Source: Prochilodus magdalenae
Taxonomy: Eukaryota; Chordata; Actinopteri; Characiformes; Prochilodontidae
Reading direction: 5' to 3'
DNA: 64,000 nt
Assembly: GCA_024036415.1 (NCBI GenBank)
Contig: JAMWET010003112.1
Span: 62,001-126,000, forward strand
Of the stretch, positions 13,601-24,239 are shown piece by piece (position 1 is the first letter of the stretch; each line of letters starts with the position of its first letter). The notes beneath the pieces were generated by a model, which had not been told where the DNA came from, ran no database searches, and saw nothing but the letters and a program-made list of their open reading frames with translations. A program made the translations under genes and the position numbers.

Positions 13601-16600
13601 ACACATACACTTTCTCTAACAAAACTTCAAGCAGTCTAATCAGTCGCGACAGTATTCGGGCCAACTCTAGTGGGCAATATACCAACATATACCCACTGTC
13701 ACTTCATTAAGTACTTTCTTGTATCTACACTCACTATCCATTTTATCAGCTTTCCTTACCATACACATACACATTGTAGTTCTACAATTACAGGCTGTAG
13801 GCTCTTCAATGATCAGAACTGCCACAATAGGTAGTTTTTGGGTCATATATGATTCCTAGCAGAGTGACACATGTATGGTGGTGATGGTACCAGCGCAATA
13901 CATACTAACACACTACTTCCCCATCAGTGTCACAGTAGTGCTAAGAATGATGCACCGTCCAAATTATACTTGCTCTGTGGTGGTCCTGTGGGGTCTTGAC
14001 CACTGAAGAAGAAGGAATAAAGTATTTATAAATATATATAAAAAAAATACCTTTCCAAATCACCATTCTTCTCTTCTCCACTGTCATTCTCCCTCGATTC
14101 ATTCATCTCCACCTCTTCATCATCCTCTTCCTCCACCTCTTCCTCCACACCTTCCTCCTCATCTCGTCCTGGAGTGGGCGGAGCCTCCTCCTTTGCTCTC
14201 TCAATCTCCTCCTGTTTCTTTTGCTGCTCTTCTTTTTCCTTCTTGGGACGACGGCCCCTCCTGGATGGAGGGGTGACGCTGGGCATTACAGGGGAGGTTT
14301 TAACTGACGCCGCAGCGACAGGCGCCGCAGTCTTCCTGGGTGGGGTGGAGAGGGAGGCAGGGGTTTTTTTGGAGGCGTTTGAGGCTGTAGACGATTGAGT
14401 TGGAGAAAGGGAAAGAGAAAATGACATGGCTCCTGAATTGGAGGCGGACTGCGAGTCCCGTTCGCCCCGAGAGAACAGTGACGGACCAGCGGTGGCTGAG
14501 GAGGAAGAGGAGGAAGAGGGCTGCAAGGGTGAGGAGAACGAATGTGAGCCGGAACTTGTGGTTTGTGTGTTGGCAGCTGTGTGTGAGGAGTGCGTGTGCA
14601 GGTGTGCGAGTTCCATAGCGGCCCGGATTTCTGGCTGCTGGTCATGATGCTTTTCCAAATGTCTGGCCAAGGAGCGGAAATTTCGTCCGCAGTACGGACA
14701 GTGCTGTCGCCTGGTGACTGTGCCGCTGGTGCCACGCCCAATGTTTATGTTTATGTTGTTGTTTATGTTTGTGGTGGGAGGGGCCAGAGGTGCTTGGAAG
14801 GTGGATGACGAGGAAGGGGTTGGGTGAGCGAAGGAAAGTGGGCGGGGTTGGACCCTCTGTGCCTTTTTTTTGGAGCTGGGTGCTGTTTTTCGTTTCCGTT
14901 TCCGGCGCATCATTCGGCCCCTCAGGTCCTCCAGCTCTTCTTCGTCCTCGTCATCATCATCGTCTTCCTCTTCCTCATCTTCTTCGCGGTCCGAGTCACT
15001 GGGTTCGGAGTGTGACAGCGGAGAAGAGGAAGGGGAGAGAGACCATGAGGGAGTGAGGTAGTCTGAAACGGTCAGAGAGAGAGGGAGGGGGCCAGCCTCC
15101 TCCTCCTGCAAAGACATGGAGAGAGAAATTAAGACAGCTATTTTTAAAAGCTGCTGTATTTTATGACTTTAAACCACAAAACAGGAAACACAGGGGAAGT
15201 TGTTCAGAAACTGAGACAAGGACCTGTCAATACAGAATGCACGTGCAATAGTGCGGTCATGGTATTTCAGCTGACAAATGATTGCCTTATAATGACAGCT
15301 AACAATCAAAAGGGGAATTCCACTATTAAAAATAAATAAATAAATGAATAAAGAGAGTGGTGGTGATAGGAACCAGATGTCCACCTCTAAAATCTCCCTC
15401 ATAGAAAGTTATTACATGAAATGGTTAATACTAGTGGCCAATAGAGCTGTTCAGACATCTTATGTCTTAGCTGTTAATAGTAGTAGATTGTAGACAGTTG
15501 AGTACAAGTAGTAGCAGAAATCTGTAGCTCCCAAGTAAAGACAGTCATTAAGCAGAAAATCCAGGGTTCAGCTGAACTAAGATTAAAGTTAGCTGGTTAA
15601 ACATGAATTCCTGCTTTGTGAGACAGACTGCTGCAAGGTGATAGACAGGCTTTGTGTATAAATAGGAACCTCTGGTGTACACTGTGTGATGTGTTGTTTG
15701 TTCACTGTTATTAAGATAATACCGTTTGCAACATACTACAGAAAAGCGCAATATGCAAACAAGCCTCCAACCACCTGTTAAATGATTTACTGTGTGCCGC
15801 AAACATCAGGACCAATCACAAATGCATTTCTGTGGCTGTTTGGATGAAACAGGTTATAACTTTGGATAAATAATGCAGGTCTAATAACTGTGTTTGTAAT
15901 ACAGCAGGTACATCACAGTCACAACAGAAAACAAACCAATCAAAAGATACCTCTTTGTCCATGCAGCCCTAATGTAAACTACTACATTCTGAAAATCAAT
16001 GTTCACATTGTCTTTGTAGGATCAAAACCTTATTTATGAAAAAAAAATCTGATCACTTTCACTGTAAAACAATGCAGCGATATTTAAGTAATTCCTTGAG
16101 TAAACCTCTTTTGTTTGCTCTGTTCATCAAGAAACTGATTTCCACCACTGGAGACACTCTTGGCGAGTAAAGGGATGAAGTCTGATGCTTAACTTTTTCT
16201 AGACTGTAAAAATTGAAGAGGAAGGAGGAGGGACGGGGTATATATATAACAGTATAATTTTGCATGAAGGGTGAAGGTGCTTTGAAGGTTGTATCATCTT
16301 ACAAATTGCTCCATTAAGACTCTAAACAAAATAAATGGATTTATAATCAAATTATGATTTAAAATTCGCTGAAGTACAATGTAGAGGTAATTCAGTATGT
16401 GTGCATATAAAGTATGGAAAATCTAAAAACTGCTTACCTTCTTGATACCGTTGTCTGGGTTAAAACCGCATTCAAAGCCACGTGGCGATACAGAGCGATG
16501 GAAACCCTGGATTAATCACAACAGAAACAATGACATTGTATCTACAAACCCAGTTCCAAAAAAGTTGGGGCAGCAGGAATATAAATTTGGGTTGCTGGAA

Positions 16601-19600
16601 TGATAAAACTTCATTCTGAAACTTCACTGGTTAATTGGGGAACAGGTGACTAGCAATGTTATTATAACAAGAGGCTCCAAACAAAAAAAAAAGAACCACA
16701 AATATCATTGTCAGTGTAGTGTCGCCATCTAGACAACAGCTTTTTCTTTTTTTGGAGAGTACAGGTGGTAAACTGAACAGCCTGCCTGCAGTTCAGACCA
16801 GTCTTATTAAAAATGTGTGGCAAATTATGAAGCACATTATGTGACAAAGACTCTTAAGTTTTACATTATGCAAATATGGGAAAGGAATCCAGCAGCTGGT
16901 GTCCTCAGTTCTCAAATGACTGGAAAACTTAATAAAGTGACAAAGTAAACATGCCCTGTCCGACCTTTCTATATGATGGACACTTGTAATAACGGTATAC
17001 ATACAAAAACACAGAAATAATTGAAACCTGAGACATCTTCTCTTTGTACTCTTCTAACACATAAACAAAAATTAAAACCCTCGCTGTCCAGTTTTATTTA
17101 CATTTCACCTACAGCTCCAAATACTTTTGGACAGCACAGACATTCTACCATATAAATGGGCATGCGAGTGCTTTAATTACCATGGCATTTTCACCCCAGT
17201 CAGTCAGGCTGTAGTCGACCGTTATTTCCTCTCCTTTGGCAATGTCTCTAATCGCAATGACAACCAGGCGCACCTGGCTCCCACAATGCACCTCTCTGAT
17301 CCTGCAGTTGGGCGGGGGATGGAAAAGGACGGGGCCACGGACTGCGCTGGCGCCCTCCTCACCCAGCTCAGATACACTGTAGCACATGCAAACACATGCA
17401 TTCAATACCAGAAATCAACACATACAAGCAAGGTTCTTAGACACTCCTTAGAAACTTTCACGTCCCAAATAAATAGCTTTTAATTTAGTTCTCTTGCCTA
17501 TAAACTATAAAAACTAAAACTAAAAAAACTATATTACCACAGTACCACAGTCTAATGTGGTGTTAGCTCTATATTTTTTTGGCTGTCTTTCTTTCTTGGT
17601 GAAAACTGATTCACCATGATCAATCACACATGGCATCAGTTTACAACTTTAATAAAAGATCTATTTTCATGAGTTGTCTGAGCTGTAACACTAGCTGAGA
17701 TCTGTGTATCTAAAAGACTGCCTGCCGCCTTCTGTGTGCATTTTAAGCAACAACTACCATGGCTTTCTGTGGTCTTGGTTCACCAGTTTATACAGTCACT
17801 AAACACTAGTATCTTATTGCTCCATCCAAAAATCCATATCTTCACAGCACTAGTTATGGTATTTTGGGCTGGCTTTGCAAAGTGAAACTTGCATGCAACC
17901 TCTGCAGCCTGAAACCTGCATGAATCTAAAATGCTCAAGTTGCATAAGGTAAAGCTTCCTGCAGCTCAACTGAAGCTCAACAGTTGCAGTTTCTTGAAAC
18001 AGCAAATTATGCTGATAATTCCTCACATGATCACACATGCTTCGAACGATTCATTTTAAAAGTTCATAAAAACAAAACATGGTTTACAGGTACATACAGA
18101 AATGACAGCTAAAATAAATACACAAAGATACAAACTAAACACCACGACAGCTCAGGATACAAACCAAACACAATTTAAAACCTTGATTTAGTCTAAACGC
18201 CGTACAAGGCCTAGATGGTGACTGAACGGCGCACAAAGCCTAGATTGAGACTGAACGCCGTACAAAGCCTAGATGCAGACTGAACGCCGTACAAAGCCTA
18301 GATTGAGACTGAACGCCGTACAAAGCCTAGATGCAGACTGAACGCTGTACAAAGCCTAGATATGGTATAAATGCTGTATAGAGCCTAGATGCAGACTAAA
18401 CGCTGTGTAAGCCTAGATGCAGTCTCAACCCTGTATAAAGCCTAGATTTAGACTACACACTGTTTAATGTCTATATAGAGACCAAACACTGTTTAAAGCC
18501 TACATACAGACTAAACAGTACATAACTAAAATGTACACAGTCTTGTTTCAGTAAAGATAATTTAAATACCCAATGGCTGTGCTCATAGGGGAAGTTTGAA
18601 ATACACAATCGTGCATGCTTTTATAAAACTGTAGAGTGATGTGATTATTTTCTTTAAATAACACTGAAACACTGTATTACTGCAGCGCAGAGCTGCTTCT
18701 GTACAAGCTGTCTATTATATTGTTTATTCTTGTGGGCTGTGGCAGTAGTATAAAATACAAGCACAGTGTAACTGTGTCTTTAAATGGAATGCATTATATT
18801 TGTTTATGGGCAAATGACAAATACCTTCAAAAGGACATACTGTGCATTTTTATATCTGCATATGTATTTATAATGAATAAACACTATTATAACAATTACA
18901 CACGAGGTCATACCACCTCACATAATACATTTAACCATTCTAACCAAAATGACTCAAAAATGACAAATGTTTTTGTTGATGTTTGGTTGTTGATTCTGGT
19001 AATGCACCATAAAGGTGACATAAATTATTCTTTATGATGCAATGCCCTCTTTTGTAAAAAGCATTTCAGAATAAAAGTCCCCTTTCTGGTTGCAGGTTGT
19101 GCTGCCTAAAAATAATGCATGTTAAGTAAATGACCTTTTACCGGTCCGCATGTCATAAGCGCATCTACTTCTGTACCAGATAGCAATTTACAACAATCAC
19201 CAGTATAATTACTATTTTCTATGTTTACTCTTATTATTAGTATAAGTAACAGTAAGAGTATTAGTAACACTCTTACCAGACTTGAGCTTCATCTTAAACA
19301 TATGAACTGAAGATAAGCTCTGGCTGCTTGATAAAATTTGGGGCTGCGATGCATCAGGTGGAAACCTGTTTTAAACATTTACTCAGATATTTATATGTAG
19401 GTTAGAGGAGCATTAATCCCAAAATTAGCTCTGCTCCATTTCATGGGTTATGTTTGCATAGCTCGTTTAACTGATTTTGCCTGAGGAAAGGGCACAGAGT
19501 GTTACACCGTGGCACAATATATTGTTTGGTAATTGTCATCAAGATGCTGACCTTTGCAGTGGTGATACAGAAATATACAATATGCAAACTAGCCCTCTAA

Positions 19601-19835
19601 CCAATCACAGTGTTTTACTGTGTGCTGTAACCATCCTGACCAATCACCAGTCTGTATGAGTTTCAGTGCGCTTTCTGATGAATTCCTTAGTCTATTTTTG
19701 CAGTCTGAAGTAAGAAATTCATTTGGCCAAAATAATGCAGGCCAGTATTTAACCATTTTGTCTTATTCATTCATGAATTTTTATTATATTAAAATGATTA
19801 TTGCAATAAGATATGAATTATATTTAAAAAAAAAA

Positions 19836-19873
<38 letters not shown>

Positions 19874-22800
19874 TTATATACTTTTTTTTTTTTTTTTACA
19901 TATATATTATATTAATATAATCCTAATTATTTTTTAACAGTATAACAGAATAACACTTACCAAAGCTGGGTAGGGTCAGTGAGGTAGTAGGGGCTGCCAG
20001 GTGGGGGGAGGCGGTCCTCAGCTCCATCTGGATACTGTTCATCACCTAAAACAAAAATAAACTTTATAAAAGATATAACGAAACCGAAACCACACTCTAT
20101 ACATGAGGAATCTAAAAAACTAAATTCACGATCAATAGAACAACGTAACATAGCTAGTAATGGGTGAGTATGCTATATAAATTGTTGTGGTGAGCAGCTC
20201 ACCTGTATTTGCTAGCTTGCACCTAGCCACCCAAGTCCCTTATTAACAATGTATAGTACTTATTTGCCTGCAACCTCCAGCACTCTGGCAAGGGTGTAGA
20301 TGTAGAAATGTTGACAACCCTCATTTTTCTTGTGTAAGGGTCGTATAGAGCCCTCCCTTTCTCCACTTCATGGAAGAGTTCCTCATCACGCAATGTCAAA
20401 GCAGATATTAAATATTTCACAATCTTCACTAATTCATAGTTGATACTGAACAATTCACAACAGTTACTACATAATGCATAGCGTAAATGTGACATAGTTA
20501 TATTCATAACAACTACAATATTTGCAGTTACTGAACAATTCAGAGAGTCTGAACAAGTGAACAATGCAGAATTATTATTTATTCTAGTTCCAAAAAATGT
20601 GTTATAGTAGCCCCTGAATTATAAACAGTAGACGCAGAATATGTTATAGTAGATATACGCAATAAGTAATCTTAAGATTAATAAGTAAATAACCGGCCTA
20701 CGGTTCAAATTCGAGTACCAAACAAAATGTTATAGTTTTAAAGTTCCTGTGTGGTTATTATGTGTGCATGCACGTTCATTATGTAAGCCGTATACAGCAC
20801 GTAGCTAAATGAGCCTGCAGTAACAGTAACCAGTTTAAAAAAAAAAAAAAAAAAAACCTCTCTCTGTGGTAGTTTTCATCACTGATAAATAGAGGAAGTG
20901 ATGTCAGGATGTGGTTTCAAGGTAAAGCCCATCTTCTCAATGCAAACAGGCACTAAATTCTTTTTTTCGGTCATGGTTTTTTATCTTCTCCTGCAATTTC
21001 ACAGTATTAAGATAAGGCTGTGCAAAATTGACTGTCGCTCTGATTAAATGACTATAACACTGAAAATAAGAGAGAGAGAGATACACATACTAACAGATTG
21101 TGGCGGCTTGTTGCTGCTATTTGTGTCTGAAAACAGATTCCCTCAAGATCAAACAGAGCAGTATATACTGAGTTGGGGGAGTGCGCATACCTGGGCTGTA
21201 GCTGTGTTCAGACAGACTTTCCTCTTCATCTTCCGTCACATATGCTCGGTCGCATACTTTCACCGGAGTACCCTTCCTTTTTCTCCCACATACACGCCTG
21301 CATGACAAACAAATCACTGTCAGCATCCAGTAAAACTGGCATGTTGCATTGATGCATTACAATGGGACCTGAATGCAAAACGTAACCGTTTGCTTCATCT
21401 GCTGTGAGCATGCCTATAATGGTGCAACAGTAGTTTATGCAGCAGGGGAGAACAACTATTTTTGTTTTGTGGAGCCAAAGTGGAACGTCTGTGGTGAGTC
21501 GATGGTCAAAAAGGCAGAACTGTACAAACACATGAAAAAGACAGCAGGGTTTAAATTCGAGTAGCTTTTGGTGCAGCGTGAGGTTGTCCAGTTTAAAAGC
21601 TACCCCTGATTTTGAAGGGGAGTGGAGAATTAGGGTAAATATTGGCTAGCTAGTCTCAGCCACAGACACTCTGCACATACACAGATGGAGAGTCTGGTCT
21701 TCAGTCTGTTAACCTAACCACACCAAGAGGATTCTGCTAGTTACTTTCCCATTGGCTATAAGCACTTACACCTATATGCATAACCATATATTGCTTTGCA
21801 CATGAATCTAAATTTTGCAGTTACAGTTCAAGTTCAGTCGAGCAAACAGTCTCAGCTGTCCAACATATTCTTCTGTGTTTCCTGAGGGACTGTTTATGTC
21901 TTTGCACCATTTTCTTGATTGCCTCCTTCAAAAAGGTGATGCCAAATAGTTGTGATTGCGATAAGGTTGTTTTGCTTGTCTGTCATTTCTGTTTCCTGCA
22001 GCACTAGCCGGTTCTTGGCCACGGTACGTGGTAAAAGGTACCAGACTCTCTATAGACAGACTGGCAGTGTGAGACTACTGGCTAGCTGACTACTGCAGCA
22101 AGAAGCCAGGCAGCTGCCAGGAAGCCAAATATCACACCTGTATGCATTCGCCTCTATATGAACACCTGCCTTTATTGTTAGGTGAGGACTCCCCGATGTA
22201 TGTGCATAATGCATGCTGGGTATTGTACAACACTGATGGAGGAAAACACACGAAAAGATACAAAATCACAAATTCTATCGTATCAATGAGGCTGAAGGCT
22301 GCCAAGAAAACAACATATCATGACAAATATCATACCAGGAAATCCTCTACGATTCTAACCCCAAAACTAAAAGTTCCTTCGTCAAGCCCCAGCACTGCAC
22401 ATCCAAACAGGAAAACACATCAAAGACCCAGGTGAGTGATTAAACACCTCACCATTGTCATGAACTTGATCAAAAGGTTATGGTAAAATAAACTAGTCCT
22501 ATGGATTCAACACCACCATCATCATCATCATCATCATCACCATCTGAACTGAATGCACATAGTGTCTTCTACCTAAATTTTTAGGTGTAATACAGAAATC
22601 TGTCTTTTTAATCCTGTGATGCCTCCTAACACTGCCATGAATGACACATGTCTCCCTCCACAGCTACAAGCTTGCATGAACATCCCCAGGCCAGCTTTAG
22701 CCTAGCTAACCCCTAACAGCCCATTCAAAGCTACCCCTCTCTACATTCCCCTCCACGTTTACTGCTAATGACACCTGGAGGGCCTAAATCACGGTCTGCC

Positions 22801-23135
22801 CAAGAAACAGAAGCTGTTGCTGTTTATACAAGTAAGTAGGAGCACGGCTAGCCCCTGCCCCTCATGATGTTGCATGCAAGCAGGACAACAAGAGAGAAAC
22901 TAAAGCAGGGAGACCCTGCAGCTAGCCGCCGCCGCTGCTGCTCCCCAGCTCAGTCTCAACCGTAAACAGAGCAGCTGGACGGGCCTGCAGGCCTCCAGAC
23001 TTTGGTTCTAGCTCGGTTCTGACCAGGACAGCTCGGTACTGACCCGCGGGATGTCGCAGGCTTGCTGCCGTCTCCATCGCTGTCGAGGGTCGGTGGCTCT
23101 CGGTAGTCGAAAGGCGACCGCACGTTCTCCGCCAT
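8984..23135 (-). CDS. SET-half / C2H2 finger / tyrosine-recombinase-like fusion protein, 9 exons, 961 aa
   Basis: Exons on the minus strand, 5' to 3': 23135-23044, 21297-21191, 20045-19961, 17376-17181, 16506-16438, 15105-14051, 11896-11067, 10185-9982, 9231-8984 (stop TAA). All introns are GT-AG, all phases agree, and the sum is 2886 nt. The start (MAENVRSP) has G at -3 and +4. The protein has a basic/acidic N-terminus, then the C-terminal half of a SET domain (about 110-155). An acidic, serine-rich linker follows with a KRKRK-type basic patch and one C2H2 finger (Cys319, Cys322, His332, His336). A recombinase-like domain spans about 575-790, and a Cys-containing module about 881-950. Similar finger, recombinase-like and C-terminal modules occur in uncharacterised fish proteins derived from Crypton-type transposons. 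Catalytic residues look incomplete in both enzyme domains, so a nuclear, chromatin- or DNA-binding role is inferred. I do not recognise a specific gene symbol. Confidence 0.85.
9232..9981 (-). other. Intron 8 of the SET/finger/recombinase-like gene
   Basis: GT-AG intron with no recognised element inside. Other gene-free gaps in this gene are intron 7 (10186-11066), intron 6 (11897-14050), intron 5 (15106-16437), intron 4 (16507-17180), intron 3 (17377-19960), intron 2 (20046-21190) and intron 1 (21298-23043). Recognised contents of these are listed separately. Confidence 0.6.
11067..11896 (-). other. Exon 7: degenerate tyrosine-recombinase-like domain
   Basis: It encodes residues 536-811. 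Landmarks in order are LALLILYNRHRECEVAKL (helix with the conserved Arg region), GKRGR (655-659), PYVFSRP (690-696), the RGTDLLR helix, and ALTAPRTRRQVAILTQLL, which corresponds to the second conserved block. The segment DFLQKEYHVTQ sits where related fish proteins have GHDIRVHR...Y. The usual catalytic His-x-x-Arg and Tyr are not preserved, so strand exchange activity is unlikely. The acceptor has a strong pyrimidine tract, and the donor is GTGAGA. Confidence 0.7.
12040..12240 (+). repeat. Ancient dispersed vertebrate repeat, fragment
   Basis: It has the familiar order of words: a CACTGCTTATCCTAGG start, GGAAACACCCTGG, CACACTTACACCTAGG, CTGCCTGACTACATGTCTTT, GGACTGCAGGAGGAAA and GAGAACATACAAACTC. 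This repeat is widespread in fish genomes. A piece with its opening words is at 52085-52210. It lies in intron 6. Confidence 0.55.
12999..13100. repeat. Inverted repeat, 17-bp perfect arms
   Basis: AAATTAGTATGTCTATT at 12999-13015 is the reverse complement of 13084-13100. Further matching words (ACCATCA / TGATGGT) lie just inside, and a second AATAGACAT copy suggests local slippage. It could be a small palindromic element or a cruciform-prone site in intron 6. Confidence 0.6.
13563..13608. repeat. (CA)n microsatellite
   Basis: An uninterrupted CA run of about 16 units, followed by imperfect ACACAT units, in intron 6. Confidence 0.95.
13690..14010. repeat. Fish MITE-like repeat, family with CTCTGTGGTGGTCCTGTGGG
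   Basis: Shared words are a CAGTTCTACAATTACA-like block, ACTACTTCCCCATCAGTGTCAC, an AAATTATACTTGCTCTGTGG block, and GGTCCTGTGGGGTCTTGACC. The same family appears at 43840-44005, 46430-46515 and 55540-55790. Typical copies end with sequence like GTGTCCAGTGAG. The copy sits directly downstream of the exon 6 splice donor. Confidence 0.5.
14051..15105 (-). other. Exon 6: acidic/serine-rich linker with C2H2 finger
   Basis: It encodes residues 184-534. A run of Glu and Asp (about 223-242) is followed by a basic patch (about 249-264) that resembles a nuclear localisation signal. A single finger follows, C-x2-C-x9-H-x3-H, reading HCPYCGRNFRSLARHLEKHH. After it come Ser/Thr/Pro-rich sequence, a basic segment with RRGRRPKKEK resembling an AT-hook, and a second acidic run. 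The many plus-strand open frames over this exon come from its biased composition. Confidence 0.8.
15308..15440. repeat. MITE-like copy with intact left terminus
   Basis: It starts with AAAAGGGGAATTCCAC, the terminal repeat of the family, and continues with GTGATAGGAACCAGATGTCC, CTAAAATCTCCCTCATAGAA and AGTTATTACATGAAATGGTT. The right end is lost. It lies in intron 5. Confidence 0.6.
15600..15890. repeat. Dispersed repeat, copy 1 of an intronic pair
   Basis: It shares with 19470-19760 the ordered words ACAATATGCAAACTAGCC-type, CCTCCAACCA, TTTACTGTGTGC, CATCAGGACCAATCAC and AATAATGCAGG. Both copies have the same orientation and lie in introns of the same gene (5 and 3). Confidence 0.5.
16546..16660. 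repeat. DNA-transposon terminus with CCAAAAAAGTTGGG
   Basis: It begins ACCCAGTTCCAAAAAAGTTG, a terminal motif of a DNA-transposon repeat family that is very common in fish. Only a terminal piece is present, in intron 4. Another fragment of what looks like the same family is at 34090-35000. Confidence 0.45.
17181..17376 (-). other. Exon 4: C-terminal half of a SET domain
   Basis: It encodes residues 96-160. An Asn-Cys pair (118-119) is followed by a strand, an AIRDI motif (136-140) and GEEITVDY (143-150). This is the order seen at the end of SET lysine methyltransferase domains, where the tyrosine helps form the active site. The N-terminal SET half (GxG motif, the helical SET-I part and a full RFINHSC block) is not present in exons 1-3, which are short and mostly charged. 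The acceptor follows a TGCTACAG tract and the donor is GTAATT. Confidence 0.7.
18190..18530. repeat. 29-bp minisatellite in intron 3
   Basis: About 11 tandem copies of a 29-bp unit with core GAACGCCGTACAAAGCCTAG. The first copies are nearly identical and alternate GATTGAGACT with GATGCAGACT. Copies after about 18360 decay and vary in length. Not CRISPR: there are no unique spacers of uniform length. Confidence 0.85.
19470..19760. repeat. Dispersed repeat, copy 2 of an intronic pair
   Basis: Matches 15600-15890 in word order (ATATGCAAACTAGCCCTC, CCAATCACAGTG, TTTTACTGTGTGC, CATCCTGACCAATCAC, AAAATAATGCAGG). It lies in intron 3, about 200 bp from exon 3. Confidence 0.5.
19827..19900. repeat. 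Poly-A / (TA)n / poly-T simple repeat
   Basis: An A run, then about 15 TA units, then a T run, about 60 bp downstream of the exon 3 donor at 19960. Confidence 0.9.
22511..22545. repeat. (ATC)n microsatellite
   Basis: Short trinucleotide tract of CACCATCATCATC type in intron 1. Confidence 0.9.
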
Positions 23136-24075
23136 TACGGCTCTGCTACGGACTAGCGATGCCCGACTCATCAATGAATCGTTCGTTTGATTCGATTCTT
23201 TTGAATCTCCTGCTCTTAATAAGCAGCTCGAACCGATTCGCAACCTAAAACTGAATCGAACTGATTTTGTTTAGTAAATGGTTTTCTAATATAAAATACT
23301 GCATTGTCCAACAATATAACAAATAACAGAATCGAACATTTGTGGTAATAATATTAGCAACTAACACAATAATAATACTTAATACTATGTTACCACATTT
23401 TTACTACAGAATAATAGCCCAAAGCGTCTTATAGATAGGTGATGAAAGAAAATACTGTGATTTTCTTTTGTCATTGTTTAATAACAGCGATTAAATTTGC
23501 AATGTCCATGCAAAACTGTAAGTTGCTGAAGAGCTCTAATCAAATGTATTTAACTAACATCTAAATCCAATTAAAAAAAATCCACTCGGAAGGTTTTAAT
23601 TGCATTGCGCATGCGCTCGGGGGCTTCACTGAGCATGCGCAGAATTTGTGGTCAATAAAATGGCGAGTGGAAGCATAAAATGAAAATTCATTTTTGTCAT
23701 TCTTTCTTGTCGTTGTTGTGTTGTATTGTATTTGTATATGTTATTATGTAGCTCGCTTAACTGCATTTCTGTGTGCGACATAAATTAAGTGTATGATAGT
23801 GTATGGTATTATTACTTCGCCTTATTGAAGCGTTCTGCTAACAAGAAATGGTCTACATGTCTCCAAATACAGACACACACATACATATACTATTAATAGC
23901 CACTGTGTTGTCTTACGTCCAGCTGTGTACAATGAAAATGAATCGGTGAATTAGATGCTGAACCGTACAGCCCCACTGAATCGGTTCGATCAGGTGAATC
24001 GAACTTCACACCGCTGCTTCAGGGAGACTCTGGGGCGCGTGCGCATGATGAGGGTTTCACTGCGCATGCGCACCT
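23136..24075 (-). promoter_or_regulatory. Candidate promoter region with four NRF1-like sites
   Basis: Immediately upstream of the MAENV start on the minus strand. Palindromic TGCGCATGCGC occurs at 23606-23616 and 24061-24071, with weaker forms at 23631-23641 and 24040-24048. That is the consensus for NRF1, a factor typical of TATA-less housekeeping promoters. The sites form two pairs about 430 bp apart, each within a repeated context (GGCTTCACTGAGCATGCGCA and GGTTTCACTGCGCATGCGCA). The pairing therefore reflects a duplicated or transposed segment. Transcription start is unknown. Confidence 0.4.
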
Positions 24076-24239
24076 TTTGAGGTCCGTAAGACAATACAAG
24101 AAATACAAAGAGTGGTGAACTAAAAGCCTCCAACACTGAACACATAGCACAGTAACTGGGTGTAGAAGTCATTATTCGCACTGTGCGACCAACATTTATA
24201 CATATCAATATTTATTTGAAAGTATTTTAGTGAAAAGAT

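Noticed and set aside
14174..15061. Several plus-strand open frames, including a poly-Ser one
   Set aside because: Shadows of exon 6 of the minus-strand gene, caused by its GAG/GAT-rich and TCC-rich composition.
18190..18530. CRISPR-like array
   Set aside because: Contiguous 29-bp tandem units without spacers, in a vertebrate intron.
22142..22435. 97-codon plus-strand frame in intron 1
   Set aside because: No recognisable domain or splice partners; lies inside an intron of the minus-strand gene.
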